A DNA stretch of 64,000 nucleotides from Paenibacillus jilunlii. GTDB lineage: Bacteria; Bacillota; Bacilli; Paenibacillales; Paenibacillaceae. Shown here in pieces: positions 33,015 through 41,100 of the stretch (position 1 is its first letter; each line of letters opens with the position of its first letter). Location of the stretch: contig NZ_FNGM01000001.1 in the NCBI RefSeq assembly GCF_900102965.1, forward strand, positions 224,506 through 288,505. Direction: 5' to 3'. Both the position numbers and the translations under genes were made by a program. The notes under the pieces were generated by a model. The model worked only from the letters and a program-made list of their open reading frames with translations, did no database searches and was not told the origin of the DNA.

Positions 33015-34004
33015 TCATAGCCACAGAGAGGCTAGAACAGAACCGATAAACACGGTAGAGACGATCATGAAAAACAAGTAAAGCGCAAATTTGGTCTTAA
33101 AGAGCGAGAGCAGCATCAGCGAGTTTTTGAAATCGAGCATCGGTCCGAGCACCATGAAGGCCAGCAGGGAGCCGCTTGGAAAAGTATGCAGAAAGGTGGA
33201 AGCCACAAAAGCATCCGAGGTGGAGCACAGCGAGAGCACATAAGCCAGTCCCATCATGAACAGGTAGGAGCCGAGCGGCTTCCCGCCAATGGCGGCCAGA
33301 CTGCCTTGGTCCATAAAGGTCTGGATGCCGGAGGTAAGCAGACAGCCGATAATCAGGTATTTGCCCATTTCAAAAAACTCGTCCGATGTATGCACGAAGA
33401 CGGCAACCAGCTTGCCTCCGCGTGTGCTCCGCTCATGGGGTTCCCCGCTTTCACGGGCGATGGAGAGCCGAAGCGGTGTTTTGCGGACGGTGGCATAGAC
33501 TGCAAGCCCGATAACAGCAGCTACAATAAAAGCGAGACCCATCCGGGCATACGCCAGCTCCGGATGGGCGCGGAAGGCCGTCAGTGTGGCCCCGTACACG
33601 ACCGGATTCAGAATCGGACCGGAGAGTATGAAGACGATAGCCACATACAGCGGCATGCCTTTGTGCATCAGGCGGCGGACCAGCGGAATCATCCCGCATT
33701 CACATACGGGGAAGAGGATGCCGAGCAAGCAGCCGAACAGGATGGCCGGGAGCGGCCGCCGCGGAATCCAGCGGGAGATCATCTCATCCGGCACGAAAAC
33801 GCGAAGCAGCGAAGAGAGCAATGCGCCTAGAAGCACAAACGGCAAAGCTTCCAGCAGAATGCCGATGAAGCCGGTTTTAAAGGCCCCGGTGTAGGCGTTG
33901 TTCAGTACCTGCGGGTGGCCGGGAAGCCAGAGAATGCAGGCGGTAATCAGAAAAGCGGCAGGGATCAGCAGCGGCAGTGCTTTGAGCGGCGAAAAGAGGG
34001 TCAA
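33015..34004 (-). CDS. DUF318-type permease (YcgR-like)
   Basis: A 329-residue permease with about nine membrane helices. PVCECGMIPLVRRL with nearby SGPILNPVVYG, and further on LCSTSDAFVAS and GPMLDFKNSLML, are the characteristic intramembrane motifs of the DUF318/ArsP-like permease group. Conserved Cys and polar residues suggest metal or metal-complex transport. The direction and substrate are unknown; the Zur box upstream of the operon suggests zinc. It overlaps the GTPase gene by four bases and is followed by the YcgQ-like gene. Confidence 0.82.
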   Translation of the reverse strand: MTLFSPLKALPLLIPAAFLITACILWLPGHPQVLNNAYTGAFKTGFIGILLEALPFVLLGALLSSLLRVFVPDEMISRWIPRRPLPAILFGCLLGILFPVCECGMIPLVRRLMHKGMPLYVAIVFILSGPILNPVVYGATLTAFRAHPELAYARMGLAFIVAAVIGLAVYATVRKTPLRLSIARESGEPHERSTRGGKLVAVFVHTSDEFFEMGKYLIIGCLLTSGIQTFMDQGSLAAIGGKPLGSYLFMMGLAYVLSLCSTSDAFVASTFLHTFPSGSLLAFMVLGPMLDFKNSLMLLSLFKTKFALYLFFMIVSTVFIGSVLASLWL

Positions 34005-35041
34005 GGCTGATAGAACAAGGCGGACCAGCGGTCGGTCAGCTGCTTCTCATCCAGATTGAGTCCGATGAACACCACATACGGCTGCCCGGGATACCGTGAA
34101 AATTCCCAGTTGCAGCGGTTTCCGGCATATTGCACTAGCTGGACCCCGTCCCGCCCCGCCAGCCGGACATGCCCCTTGGCTCTTACCAGGCTGTCCCCCC
34201 ACTCCCGGAAAAAGCCCTCCAGCAGCTCCGGCCGGACTCCGTCTGCCGCTCCCGGCGGAAAGGTCAGCGTTACAGCCGCCACCTGCGAATAAGAGGTCTC
34301 GTGCGCGGATTCCGGCTCCTGCACCGCGGTTGCTCCGTGACCGCTGACCGCACTGTTGATCCGCTTAAGTGCCATACCGTTTATTTCCCGGCTTCCGCGC
34401 TGCAGAGCCGGAGTGCGCTGCTCTTGGGGTGCAATTCCTGCCAGCAGCGGAGAGAGGTTGATTTTACTGTAATGTGTGAATACAATCTCGGCGTCCGTAT
34501 TATAGCGGCTGGCCATTTTTTCAATGCGCCATAAGGTTTCCGGTTCGACCAGATCACTTTTGTTAACGATGATCAGACCGGCGCTGGAGAGCTGCCGGCG
34601 CAGCGTCCGCACGAGCTGCTTATCGGCGGAGAAGCGGCTGCCGTATTCCAGCACGTTTTCTGCATCCAGCACGGTAATGGAATAGTGCAGCACGAGCCGC
34701 CCGCTCAGCGCAGGCTCCAGAAGGGATTTGGCAATTTCCTCGGGATTGGCCACCCCGGTAAGCTCGATATAGATCACATCCGGCCGCCGGGCGAGCAGCA
34801 GCTCCAGAGTCCTTGGCAGCTCATCCTTGCGGCTGCAGCAGACGCAGCCGTCCAGCAGTTTTTCCACATTTGCACCGGCATGTTCCTGCAGAATGTAACC
34901 ATCCACATCCTTTTTGCCGAGCTCATTCATCACAATGCCGGGAGTAAGCCCCCTGGCCTTGCTCTCCTTGAGCAGCGACAGCAGCAGTGTTGTTTTCCCG
35001 CTCCCCAGAAAACCTCCAAGGATGATTACCGGTATCTTCAT
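34001..35041 (-). CDS. COG0523 (CobW/ZigA-type) GTPase
   Basis: A 346-residue G3E-family GTPase, a putative zinc metallochaperone. The P-loop GGFLGSGKTT is at residues 9-18, the metal-binding Cys-x-Cys-Cys motif GCVCC at 65-69 and the NKSD guanine motif at ~157. A C-terminal CobW_C domain (FFREWGDSLVRAKGHVRL) completes it. ATG 35041 behind GGGAGGGAG is chosen over the upstream frame extension. It heads the minus-strand operon with the permease and YcgQ-like protein, divergent from rpmG-zigA across a shared Zur box. Confidence 0.88.
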   Translation of the reverse strand: MKIPVIILGGFLGSGKTTLLLSLLKESKARGLTPGIVMNELGKKDVDGYILQEHAGANVEKLLDGCVCCSRKDELPRTLELLLARRPDVIYIELTGVANPEEIAKSLLEPALSGRLVLHYSITVLDAENVLEYGSRFSADKQLVRTLRRQLSSAGLIIVNKSDLVEPETLWRIEKMASRYNTDAEIVFTHYSKINLSPLLAGIAPQEQRTPALQRGSREINGMALKRINSAVSGHGATAVQEPESAHETSYSQVAAVTLTFPPGAADGVRPELLEGFFREWGDSLVRAKGHVRLAGRDGVQLVQYAGNRCNWEFSRYPGQPYVVFIGLNLDEKQLTDRWSALFYQP

Positions 35042-35164
35042 AGTTCTCCCTCCCGCTTTTGTTCCTGCAATTGCAAGAATCATATTTTCATAATCTATCT
35101 ATACGTACTTGCTCTCCCGGAAAGACCACAAATTAAAGAGAGTTGTAATTTTGCGCGTCTATGG

Positions 35165-35218
35165 TTGACACTTGGCGGATCAAACATGTAGAATGTGTAA
35201 ATCGTAATAATTACGATT
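35165..35218 (+). promoter_or_regulatory. Zur-controlled divergent promoter region
   Basis: TTGACA (35165-35170) and TAGAAT (35189-35194) form a promoter with an 18-base spacer facing rpmG. AATCGTAATAATTACGATT (35200-35218) is a perfect 9-1-9 palindrome, the ideal Zur box, at the predicted start site. It lies ~160 bases before the divergent GTPase operon, which it may also control; no minus-strand promoter could be placed with confidence. Confidence 0.87.
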
Positions 35219-35240
35219 AGATGAAAAGGAGCTGATCTTT

Positions 35241-35390
35241 TTGAGAGTTATCGTGACCCTTGCCTGTACAGAAACCGGCGACCGCAATTACACCACCACC
35301 AAAAACAAGAAAACCCAGCCGGGACGCCTCGAGATGAAAAAATACAGTCCCCGCCTGAAACGGGTTACGCTGCACCGTGAGACCCGTTGA
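35241..35390 (+). CDS. rpmG: Ribosomal protein L33, zinc-independent paralogue
   Basis: A 49-residue L33: [20 protein letters not shown] at the start, then [16 protein letters not shown]. Zinc-binding L33 has four cysteines in two CxxC pairs; here only Cys9 remains, so it is the 'C-minus' form that replaces the zinc protein in the 50S subunit when zinc is scarce and frees zinc from ribosomes. Start is TTG 35241 behind AAAAGGAGC. It is directly under a perfect Zur box and followed 52 bases later by zigA. Its size and TTG start make it easy to miss. Confidence 0.93.
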   Translation: MRVIVTLACTETGDRNYTTTKNKKTQPGRLEMKKYSPRLKRVTLHRETR

Positions 35391-35442
35391 TCCGCCGGAA
35401 ATTACAAGCTGCAACTATAAGATCTGAAATGAAGGAGAACCT

Positions 35443-36651
35443 ATGAAACCAATTCCTGTTACTGTGCTCAGCGGCTATCTGGGCTCAGGCAAAACCACAC
35501 TGCTCAACCACATTCTGCACAACCGCGACGGCTTGAAGGTGGCCGTGATTGTTAATGACATGAGCGAGGTGAATGTGGATGCGGGCCTGGTGAAATCCGG
35601 CAACACGCTTTCCCGGACAGAGGAGAAGCTGGTTGAAATGTCGAATGGCTGCATTTGCTGCACCCTGCGTGATGACCTGCTGCGTGAGGTCCATACTCTG
35701 GCGGCAGACGGGCGGTTCGATTATATTCTGATCGAGTCCTCCGGCATCAGCGAGCCGGTGCCGGTCGCCCAGACGTTTACCTATGCCAATCCCGAGCTGG
35801 ATATTGATCTTACCGCGTTGGCCCGGCTCGACACTATGGTTACAGTGGTCGATGCCAACCGTTTCTGGCATGATTTCGGTTCCGGCGACAGCCTGGTTGA
35901 CCGTGGCACTACCGCTGGAGAAGGAGATTCCCGCGATATCGTTGACCTGCTGATTGATCAGATTGAAACCTGTGATGTGCTGCTGTTGAATAAATGCGAC
36001 CTGGTGGAAGAAGGGGAGCTGAACAAGCTTGAGGCCATATTGCGCAAGCTGCAGCCCGCTGCCAAAATCATCCGGACCGTCAAGGGGATCGTTGATCCCA
36101 GGGAGGTCCTGAATACAGGGCGGTTCGATTTTGAACGAACAAGCATGTCCTCCGGCTGGATCGCCGAGCTGAACAAGGAGGAGCATACACCAGAGACTGA
36201 AGAATACGGCATCAGCTCCTTCGTCTACCGCCGGAGAGTGCCCTTTCATCCGCAGCGGCTAAGCTTCTTTTTCAGCAATTGGCCGGAGGAGGTAGTGCGG
36301 GCCAAAGGGCTGGTCTGGCTGGCAGCGAAGGGTGACCTTGCCGCCAGCCTCAGCCAGGCGGGGCCGTCCATCCAGTTCGGTCCTGCCGGCTACTGGCTGG
36401 CAACGCTGCCTGAAGAACAGCAGCTTGAGGTGCTTGCCACGGAGCCGGATATGAAGGCCAGATGGGACGGGACTTGGGGCGACCGTATGAATGAGGTCGT
36501 ATTTATCGGCGTCGGCATGAACCGGGCCGACATTGAAGCCCGGCTGGACAGATGCCTGCTGAATGAAGAAGAGATGCAGCAGGATTGGAGCCGCTTGAAC
36601 AACCCGCTTCCTTGGCCGGCGGAAGAGTTTTTAACGGCTTCTCCAGAGTAA
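35443..36651 (+). CDS. zigA: Zinc-starvation GTPase ZigA/YciC (ZagA)
   Basis: A 402-residue COG0523 GTPase: P-loop GYLGSGKTT (11-19), metal motif Cys70-Ile-Cys72-Cys73, NKCD guanine motif and a CobW_C domain (SFFFSNWPEEVVRAKGLVWL). Length and residues match B. subtilis YciC/ZagA, which is Zur-repressed and delivers zinc to, for example, folate biosynthesis. Co-transcription with rpmG is likely. A strong terminator follows. It is the second COG0523 protein of the island, differing from the 346-residue one in length and context. Confidence 0.92.
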   Translation: MKPIPVTVLSGYLGSGKTTLLNHILHNRDGLKVAVIVNDMSEVNVDAGLVKSGNTLSRTEEKLVEMSNGCICCTLRDDLLREVHTLAADGRFDYILIESSGISEPVPVAQTFTYANPELDIDLTALARLDTMVTVVDANRFWHDFGSGDSLVDRGTTAGEGDSRDIVDLLIDQIETCDVLLLNKCDLVEEGELNKLEAILRKLQPAAKIIRTVKGIVDPREVLNTGRFDFERTSMSSGWIAELNKEEHTPETEEYGISSFVYRRRVPFHPQRLSFFFSNWPEEVVRAKGLVWLAAKGDLAASLSQAGPSIQFGPAGYWLATLPEEQQLEVLATEPDMKARWDGTWGDRMNEVVFIGVGMNRADIEARLDRCLLNEEEMQQDWSRLNNPLPWPAEEFLTASPE

Positions 36652-36725
36652 GCAAGCTTGAGACAAGAGCAAAGTCAACACCGGGATCTGGGGCTTGACT
36701 TGATTGCAAGGCAGGACCGGTTTGG

Positions 36726-36758
36726 GCCGGGATCAGGAGTCTCGTGATCCCGGCTTTT
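36726..36758 (+). terminator. Terminator of rpmG-zigA
   Basis: Perfect 10-bp arms GCCGGGATCA/TGATCCCGGC with a 9-base loop, followed by TTTT. Confidence 0.9.
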
Positions 36759-36856
36759 GTGGTGCGCAGCCAGCTATTGATTAAAAAATATGCGGGTCAC
36801 TCGGATAGTTGATGATACGTATGCGCCGTGTGCGGGATCACTGGGGCGGACAATAA

Positions 36857-37213
36857 AGTGCTGTTGAAGATTTGGCTGCGTGTGGGGAAAAGAGTGGAAT
36901 GAGAGGTAAAAGTGCTTTTGAATTGGCTGCATATGGGCAAAAGGGTGAAATGAAAGGTATTAGTGCTTTTGATTTTGCTGAATGCGGGCAAAAGGGTGGA
37001 ATGAGAGGTAAAAGTACTTTTGAATTGGCTGCGTGTGGGGAAAAGGGTGGAATGAGAGGTAAAAGTGCTTTTGATTTGGCTGCGTATGGGGAAAAGGGTG
37101 GAATGAAGAGTAAAAGTGCTTTTGAATTGGCTGCGTATGGGGAAAAGGGTGGAATGAGAGGTAAAAGTGCTTTTGAATTGGCTGCGTATGGGGAAAAGGG
37201 TGGAATGAGTTAA
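36857..37213 (+). repeat. Array of ~7 tandem 51-bp (17-codon) repeats
   Basis: Units follow the consensus AGTGCTTTTGAATTGGCTGC, then GTATGGGGAAAAGGGTGGAA and TGAGAGGTAAA, 51 bp in all. The plus strand is open throughout, translating to ~7 copies of SAFELAAYGEKGGMRGK and ending at TAA 37211. The opposite strand is open too, so openness alone does not prove coding. A stop codon at 36854 precedes the array and no ribosome site leads into it, although every unit carries AGGGTGGAATG. Copies differ by scattered substitutions. A related array begins at 63931. No protein function can be assigned. Confidence 0.75.
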
Positions 37214-37415
37214 TAATCCGGGTAGAAGAAGTATGCAGGTTACAATGGTGGTCCCTCCTTATTTGTGAAAGGGAGGCATCTAGTTTGTTATTCAACATTC
37301 TGTTTCTCATTCAATCCTAATTTTATCGGGCACACAGGTTCGTTCAGTTCATGGGTTGTTTTAAGAGGATCTTTGTCTTTAATAATAATGATTACAATTA
37401 ATTATTGGTTTTGTG

Positions 37416-37472
37416 TTTACAAATCGTAATAATTACGATAATATCATTGGAGTTAATGCGTAATGTTTACGA
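37416..37472 (+). promoter_or_regulatory. Zur-controlled promoter of znuCBA-rpsN
   Basis: TTTACA (37416-37421) and TAATAT (37439-37444) are 17 bases apart. The Zur box TCGTAATAATTACGA (37424-37438) fills the spacer between them, so repressor and polymerase cannot bind together. A second, weaker site CGTAATGTTTACGA lies at 37459-37472 just downstream. Confidence 0.87.
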
Positions 37473-37547
37473 ATAATATACTGAAGATAAATGACAGATA
37501 CAAGAAAGAAAAAATGTTAGTGAAGAGCATTAGTCGCAAGCAAGCCT

Positions 37548-37680
37548 TATAAAGCCTCAGGAGTGTTGGGAGGTCCAGGCGAGTAGTGAAAGTCTCAGGT
37601 GAGCATCAGAAAGTCTCATTAGCGTTGACAAGTCGCTGGTAAGCAGCGAGAAGTCGCAGGAGTGTTGGGAAGTCGAACAA
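37548..37680 (+). repeat. Degenerate ~20-25-bp repeats in the znu leader
   Basis: Variants of AAGTC(T/G)CAGGAGTGTTGGGA recur five or six times (GCCTCAGGAGTGTTGGGAGG, AAAGTCTCAGGTGAGCATCA, AAAGTCTCATTAGCGTTGAC, GAAGTCGCAGGAGTGTTGGG). No open frame of interest. It forms part of a ~470-base untranslated region between the Zur promoter and znuC. Confidence 0.5.
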
Positions 37681-37704
37681 AAAGTTACCGTTTTAACGCC
37701 AAAG

Positions 37705-37782
37705 CCAAAACCAAAACCAAAACCAAAACCAAAACCAAAACCAAAACCAAAACCAAAACCAAAACCAAAACCAAAACCAAAA
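37705..37782 (+). repeat. (CCAAAA)13 hexanucleotide microsatellite
   Basis: Thirteen uninterrupted CCAAAA units, flanked by near-copies (CCAAAG before, CCAAGA after). The following ~80 bases are rich in CCAAxxGC variants. It lies in the leader of the znu operon, 133 bases before the znuC start. In frame it would encode Lys-Thr repeats, but no start signal precedes it, so it is regarded as untranslated. Confidence 0.85.
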
Positions 37783-37914
37783 CCAAGAGCCAAGCGCCAA
37801 CGTCCAAATGCGAAACGCTAAAGCTAATGTCCAAACGCGAAACGCCAAGCGCCAGCTCCCACGCCAGCAGCTTTGTCCCAGCAGAGACCAAATTATGAAA
37901 GGAGGGCATACACC

Positions 37915-38622
37915 ATGATTTTATCATCCATGAAGGATGTAGTGTTCGGTTATGGAAGTGAACCGGTCATTGACAACCTCTCACTTGATATTGAAGCCGG
38001 GCAGTTTATCGGCATCACCGGCCCGAACGGGGCAGCCAAAACGACACTGCTCAAGCTTCTGCTGGGTCTGCTCCGGCCTTGGAGCGGAACCGTCACGCTA
38101 AACAAGGAGATTGCGGAGGGAGGGAAGCTGGTAATTGGTTATGTGCCGCAGCAGGTGGCGTCCTTTAATGCCGGATTTCCGAGCAAGGTAATCGAGCTGG
38201 TCCGGTCCGGCTGCTACCCGCGGCTGGGGTGGTTTGGCCGCTTCACGAAAGAGCAGGAGGAGCTTGTGGAGCGGAGCTTGCGGCAGGTGGACATGTGGGA
38301 ATACCGCAACCGCAGGATCGGCGAGCTGTCCGGCGGGCAGAAGCAGCGGATCTGCATCGCCCGTGCAATGGCGCAGCAGCCGCAGGTGCTGGTGCTGGAT
38401 GAGCCGGCAACGGGCATGGATACCGGGAGCCGGGGCGGATTTTACAAGCTGATGCGGCATTATGTCAGCAATCACGGGCGGACCGTCATCATGGTCACGC
38501 ACGGTCTGGAAGAGACCCGTCCTTATCTGGACACGGTGATCAGCCTGGAACGAGAAGAGCAGGAGGGCTGGAAATGCTTGGTTACGAATTCATGCAGCGC
38601 GCATTTTGGGCCGGGGGCCTGA
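37915..38622 (+). CDS. znuC: Zinc ABC transporter, ATP-binding protein
   Basis: A 235-residue ATPase energising zinc uptake. The Walker A loop reads GPNGAAKTT; the usual second glycine (GPNGAGKST) is alanine. Signature LSGGQKQRICIARAM, Walker B VLVLDEPATGMD and the H-loop VTHGLEE are intact. The context, followed by a permease and a His-rich binding lipoprotein under a Zur box, identifies it as ZnuC/AdcC. ATG 37915 behind AAAGGAGGGC is the start; upstream in-frame extension reads repeat DNA. Its 3' end overlaps znuB by 49 bases. Confidence 0.93.
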   Translation: MILSSMKDVVFGYGSEPVIDNLSLDIEAGQFIGITGPNGAAKTTLLKLLLGLLRPWSGTVTLNKEIAEGGKLVIGYVPQQVASFNAGFPSKVIELVRSGCYPRLGWFGRFTKEQEELVERSLRQVDMWEYRNRRIGELSGGQKQRICIARAMAQQPQVLVLDEPATGMDTGSRGGFYKLMRHYVSNHGRTVIMVTHGLEETRPYLDTVISLEREEQEGWKCLVTNSCSAHFGPGA

Positions 38623-39416
38623 TCGGCATCATCGGTCCGCTGCTGGGCGTGTATCTGATGCTGCGCAGGCAGGTGCTGATGGCCGATACCCTGTCCCATG
38701 TGTCGTTGGCCGGAGTGGCGCTCGGCTCGGTGCTGCAGCTGAGTCCGGCGCTTAGCGGATTTGCGGTGGCCGTAGCGGGCGGACTGGTCATAGAGCAGCT
38801 CCGCCGTTCTTATCGTACATACAGCGAGCTGCCGGTGGCGATCATAATGACCTCCGGCCTGGCGCTGGCCGTGGTGCTGATGAGCCTGAAGCAGAATCTG
38901 AGCCGCAGCTTCAGCTCCTATCTGTTCGGCTCCATCGTCGCTGTCAGCGATACTCAGCTGGTGCTGATTGCCATAGTGGCCGCCGCAGGACTGTTATATT
39001 TCATCATTCTCCGCCGCCCGCTGTACAGTCTGACCTTTGACGAAGAGACAGCCTCTATCGGCGGTGTCCATACAGGCTTATTGTCCTTTTCGTTTGCGGT
39101 GCTGACGGGGATGACGGTTGCGGCTGCAATGCCTGTTGTCGGTGTTCTGCTGGTGTCAGCGCTGATTGTCCTGCCGGCGTCCATTGCCCTGAGGGTTGCA
39201 TCGGGCTTTAGTGCAGCCATTCTGATTTCAATCGGTGTTGGCCTTGCGGGCGTTTTCAGCGGCCTGACCGCTTCCTATTATATCAACACACCTCCCGGAG
39301 GCACGATAGCCCTCATTTTACTGTGTTTTCTGCTATGCGCAATTGCTGTACAAAAGCTGCTGGCTTTCCAGAAACGCCGCAGCGTCCGTAAATCCATATT
39401 AGAAAAAGGAGCTTGA
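38574..39416 (+). CDS. znuB: Zinc ABC transporter, permease
   Basis: A 280-residue ABC-3 family permease with about eight membrane helices. RQVLMADTLSHVSLAGVALG, and later VVGVLLVSALIVLPASIALR, are typical segments of zinc/manganese permeases of the ZnuB/AdcB group. The start ATG lies within the end of znuC, behind AGGAGGGC, and the gene ends in a 4-base overlap with znuA, so the three are tightly coupled. Confidence 0.93.
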   Translation: MLGYEFMQRAFWAGGLIGIIGPLLGVYLMLRRQVLMADTLSHVSLAGVALGSVLQLSPALSGFAVAVAGGLVIEQLRRSYRTYSELPVAIIMTSGLALAVVLMSLKQNLSRSFSSYLFGSIVAVSDTQLVLIAIVAAAGLLYFIILRRPLYSLTFDEETASIGGVHTGLLSFSFAVLTGMTVAAAMPVVGVLLVSALIVLPASIALRVASGFSAAILISIGVGLAGVFSGLTASYYINTPPGGTIALILLCFLLCAIAVQKLLAFQKRRSVRKSILEKGA

Positions 39417-40597
39417 ACAGAACTATGCTGAATGTTAAAATCCGTCACCTTGCCGTCCTTTCCCTGACCGCCATGCTGATTGTCTCCGGCTGCGGCAGCA
39501 ACACCGCAAGCAATGCGAAAGAGACTCCCCCTGCTTCATCCGCAGCCGCAGAGCCGGCCGCCGCTGGAGCTGCAGTCAAGGCAGACAAGCTGGATATCAA
39601 GGTCAGCTTTTACCCTATGTATGAGTTCACCAAAAATATTGTCGGCGACTTGGCCGATGTGGAAACACTGATTCCGGCCGGAATCGAGCCGCATGACTGG
39701 GAGCCTACGGCACAGGATATGGCGGAGATTTCCGCCGCCGATGTGCTTGTCTATAATGGTGCAGGCATGGAGGGCTGGGCACAGCAGGTGATCGATAGTG
39801 CCAAGGGGACCCAACTGGTTGCCGTAGAGGCCAGTAAAGGGCTGGATATTATGGAAGGCGTGGAAGAGGAAGAAGAACATGCCGGTGAAGCGGATCATGA
39901 TCATGAGGCAGGCGGGCATGCTGATGAAGCGGATCATGATCATGAGGCAGGCGGGCATGCTGATGAAGCGGATCATGATCATGAGGCAGGCGGGCACGCC
40001 CAAGAAGCGGGGCATAACCATGAGGCAGGGGAGCCGGCCAAAGAGGATCATGCCCACGACCATGATCACGGCGGACTTGATCCGCATGTCTGGCTTGCCC
40101 CCTCCCTTGCCATCAAGGAGGTCCGGACGATCGAAGCCGCTTTGGCTGCTGCCTCTCCTGAGAATGCCGCTGCCTTCAAGACGAACAGCGATGCCTATAT
40201 CGCCAAGCTGGAGCAGCTCGACCAGGATTTCAAGGCTGGTCTGAAAGATACGAAGCGTAAAGATTTCATTACCCAGCATGCTGCATTCGGCTATTTGGCC
40301 AAAGAGTACGGCCTGACTCAAGTGCCGATTGCCGGTCTTTCTCCGGAGCAGGAGCCTTCCGCCGCTCAAATGGCCCAAATTGTGGAGTTCGCGAAGGCGC
40401 ATGAGGTGAAGACGATCTTTTTCGAAACCCTGGTATCGTCGAGTGTTGCTGATACGATTGCCGGGGAACTCGGCGCCAAGTCAGCGGTGCTGAACCCAAT
40501 CGAAGGCTTAACCGATGAGGACCGCAGCAGCAATCTTGATTACCTTGCCATAATGCGCCAGAATCTTGAAGCGCTGAAGGCCGCTTTGAATGAATAG
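39413..40597 (+). CDS. znuA: Zinc-binding lipoprotein of the ABC importer
   Basis: A ~394-residue solute-binding lipoprotein. The lipobox LIVSGC places the lipidated Cys near residue 27. The metal-site region includes HDWEPTAQDM and LDPHVWLAP. Between them (~155-222) lies a long acidic, His-rich loop with three 13-residue repeats of the form EADHDHEAGGHAD plus decayed copies, much longer than the usual ZnuA loop. In such proteins this loop scavenges or senses zinc. Start is uncertain: TTG 39413 overlaps the znuB stop but is close to its ribosome site, and ATG 39425 is further away. Confidence 0.93.
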   Translation: MNRTMLNVKIRHLAVLSLTAMLIVSGCGSNTASNAKETPPASSAAAEPAAAGAAVKADKLDIKVSFYPMYEFTKNIVGDLADVETLIPAGIEPHDWEPTAQDMAEISAADVLVYNGAGMEGWAQQVIDSAKGTQLVAVEASKGLDIMEGVEEEEEHAGEADHDHEAGGHADEADHDHEAGGHADEADHDHEAGGHAQEAGHNHEAGEPAKEDHAHDHDHGGLDPHVWLAPSLAIKEVRTIEAALAAASPENAAAFKTNSDAYIAKLEQLDQDFKAGLKDTKRKDFITQHAAFGYLAKEYGLTQVPIAGLSPEQEPSAAQMAQIVEFAKAHEVKTIFFETLVSSSVADTIAGELGAKSAVLNPIEGLTDEDRSSNLDYLAIMRQNLEALKAALNE

Positions 40598-40639
40598 CGA
40601 ACGACAGGAACCTACCTAATGTATGAAAGGAGCAGCAGC

Positions 40640-40909
40640 ATGGCTAAAAAATCAAAGATAGTCAAGGAACTGAAGAGGCAGGAGCTGGTGGCGAAATTCG
40701 CTGACAAACGCCGAGATCTGAAGGCAATGGGGGACTATATGGCCCTCCAAAAGCTGCCGCGCGATTCATCGCCCACCCGCCAAAAAAACCGGTGCGCCGT
40801 TTCCGGAAGACCACGAGGCTACTTAAGCAAGTTTCATGTCTCACGGATCGTGTTCCGGGAGCTTGCGCTTAAAGGGCAGATTCCCGGCATCACCAAATCA
40901 AGCTGGTAA
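40640..40909 (+). CDS. rpsN: Ribosomal protein S14, zinc-independent paralogue
   Basis: An 89-residue S14 ([20 protein letters not shown], then [20 protein letters not shown] and [12 protein letters not shown]). It is the longer form without the two CxxC zinc pairs found in the 61-residue zinc S14. In B. subtilis this form (YhzA) is Zur-repressed and takes over when zinc is low. Here it follows znuA by 42 bases and should be read from the Zur promoter at 37416. ATG 40640 follows GAAAGGAGC. Confidence 0.94.
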   Translation: MAKKSKIVKELKRQELVAKFADKRRDLKAMGDYMALQKLPRDSSPTRQKNRCAVSGRPRGYLSKFHVSRIVFRELALKGQIPGITKSSW

Positions 40910-40938
40910 TCGGTCCGGCTGCATACCGGCTTCACATC

Positions 40939-40979
40939 AAACGGCTGTTTCTCTGCTTAAGCGGAGGGACGGCCGTTTT
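40939..40979 (+). terminator. Terminator of the znu-rpsN operon
   Basis: AAACGGC pairs with GCCGTTT, and an inner CTCTGCTTAAGCGGAG stem lies in the loop; TTTT is present at the end of the 3' arm. Confidence 0.7.
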
Positions 40980-41100
40980 ACTGTATATTTTAGAAATATC
41001 AATTATGCCGGGCGCTTTGGGCTTTGCCTGATAAAGCAGGGTGAATTATGATAGTAGACAAGTGTAACCAATCATAACCAACTATGAAGGAGGCCAGATC

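Noticed and set aside
36857..37213. CRISPR array
   Set aside because: The 51-bp units are contiguous with no unique spacers, and no cas genes are nearby.
37662..37898. Lys-Thr repeat protein encoded by the CCAAAA tract
   Set aside because: No ribosome site or family similarity; the frame exists because a six-base repeat cannot create stops. It lies in the znu leader.
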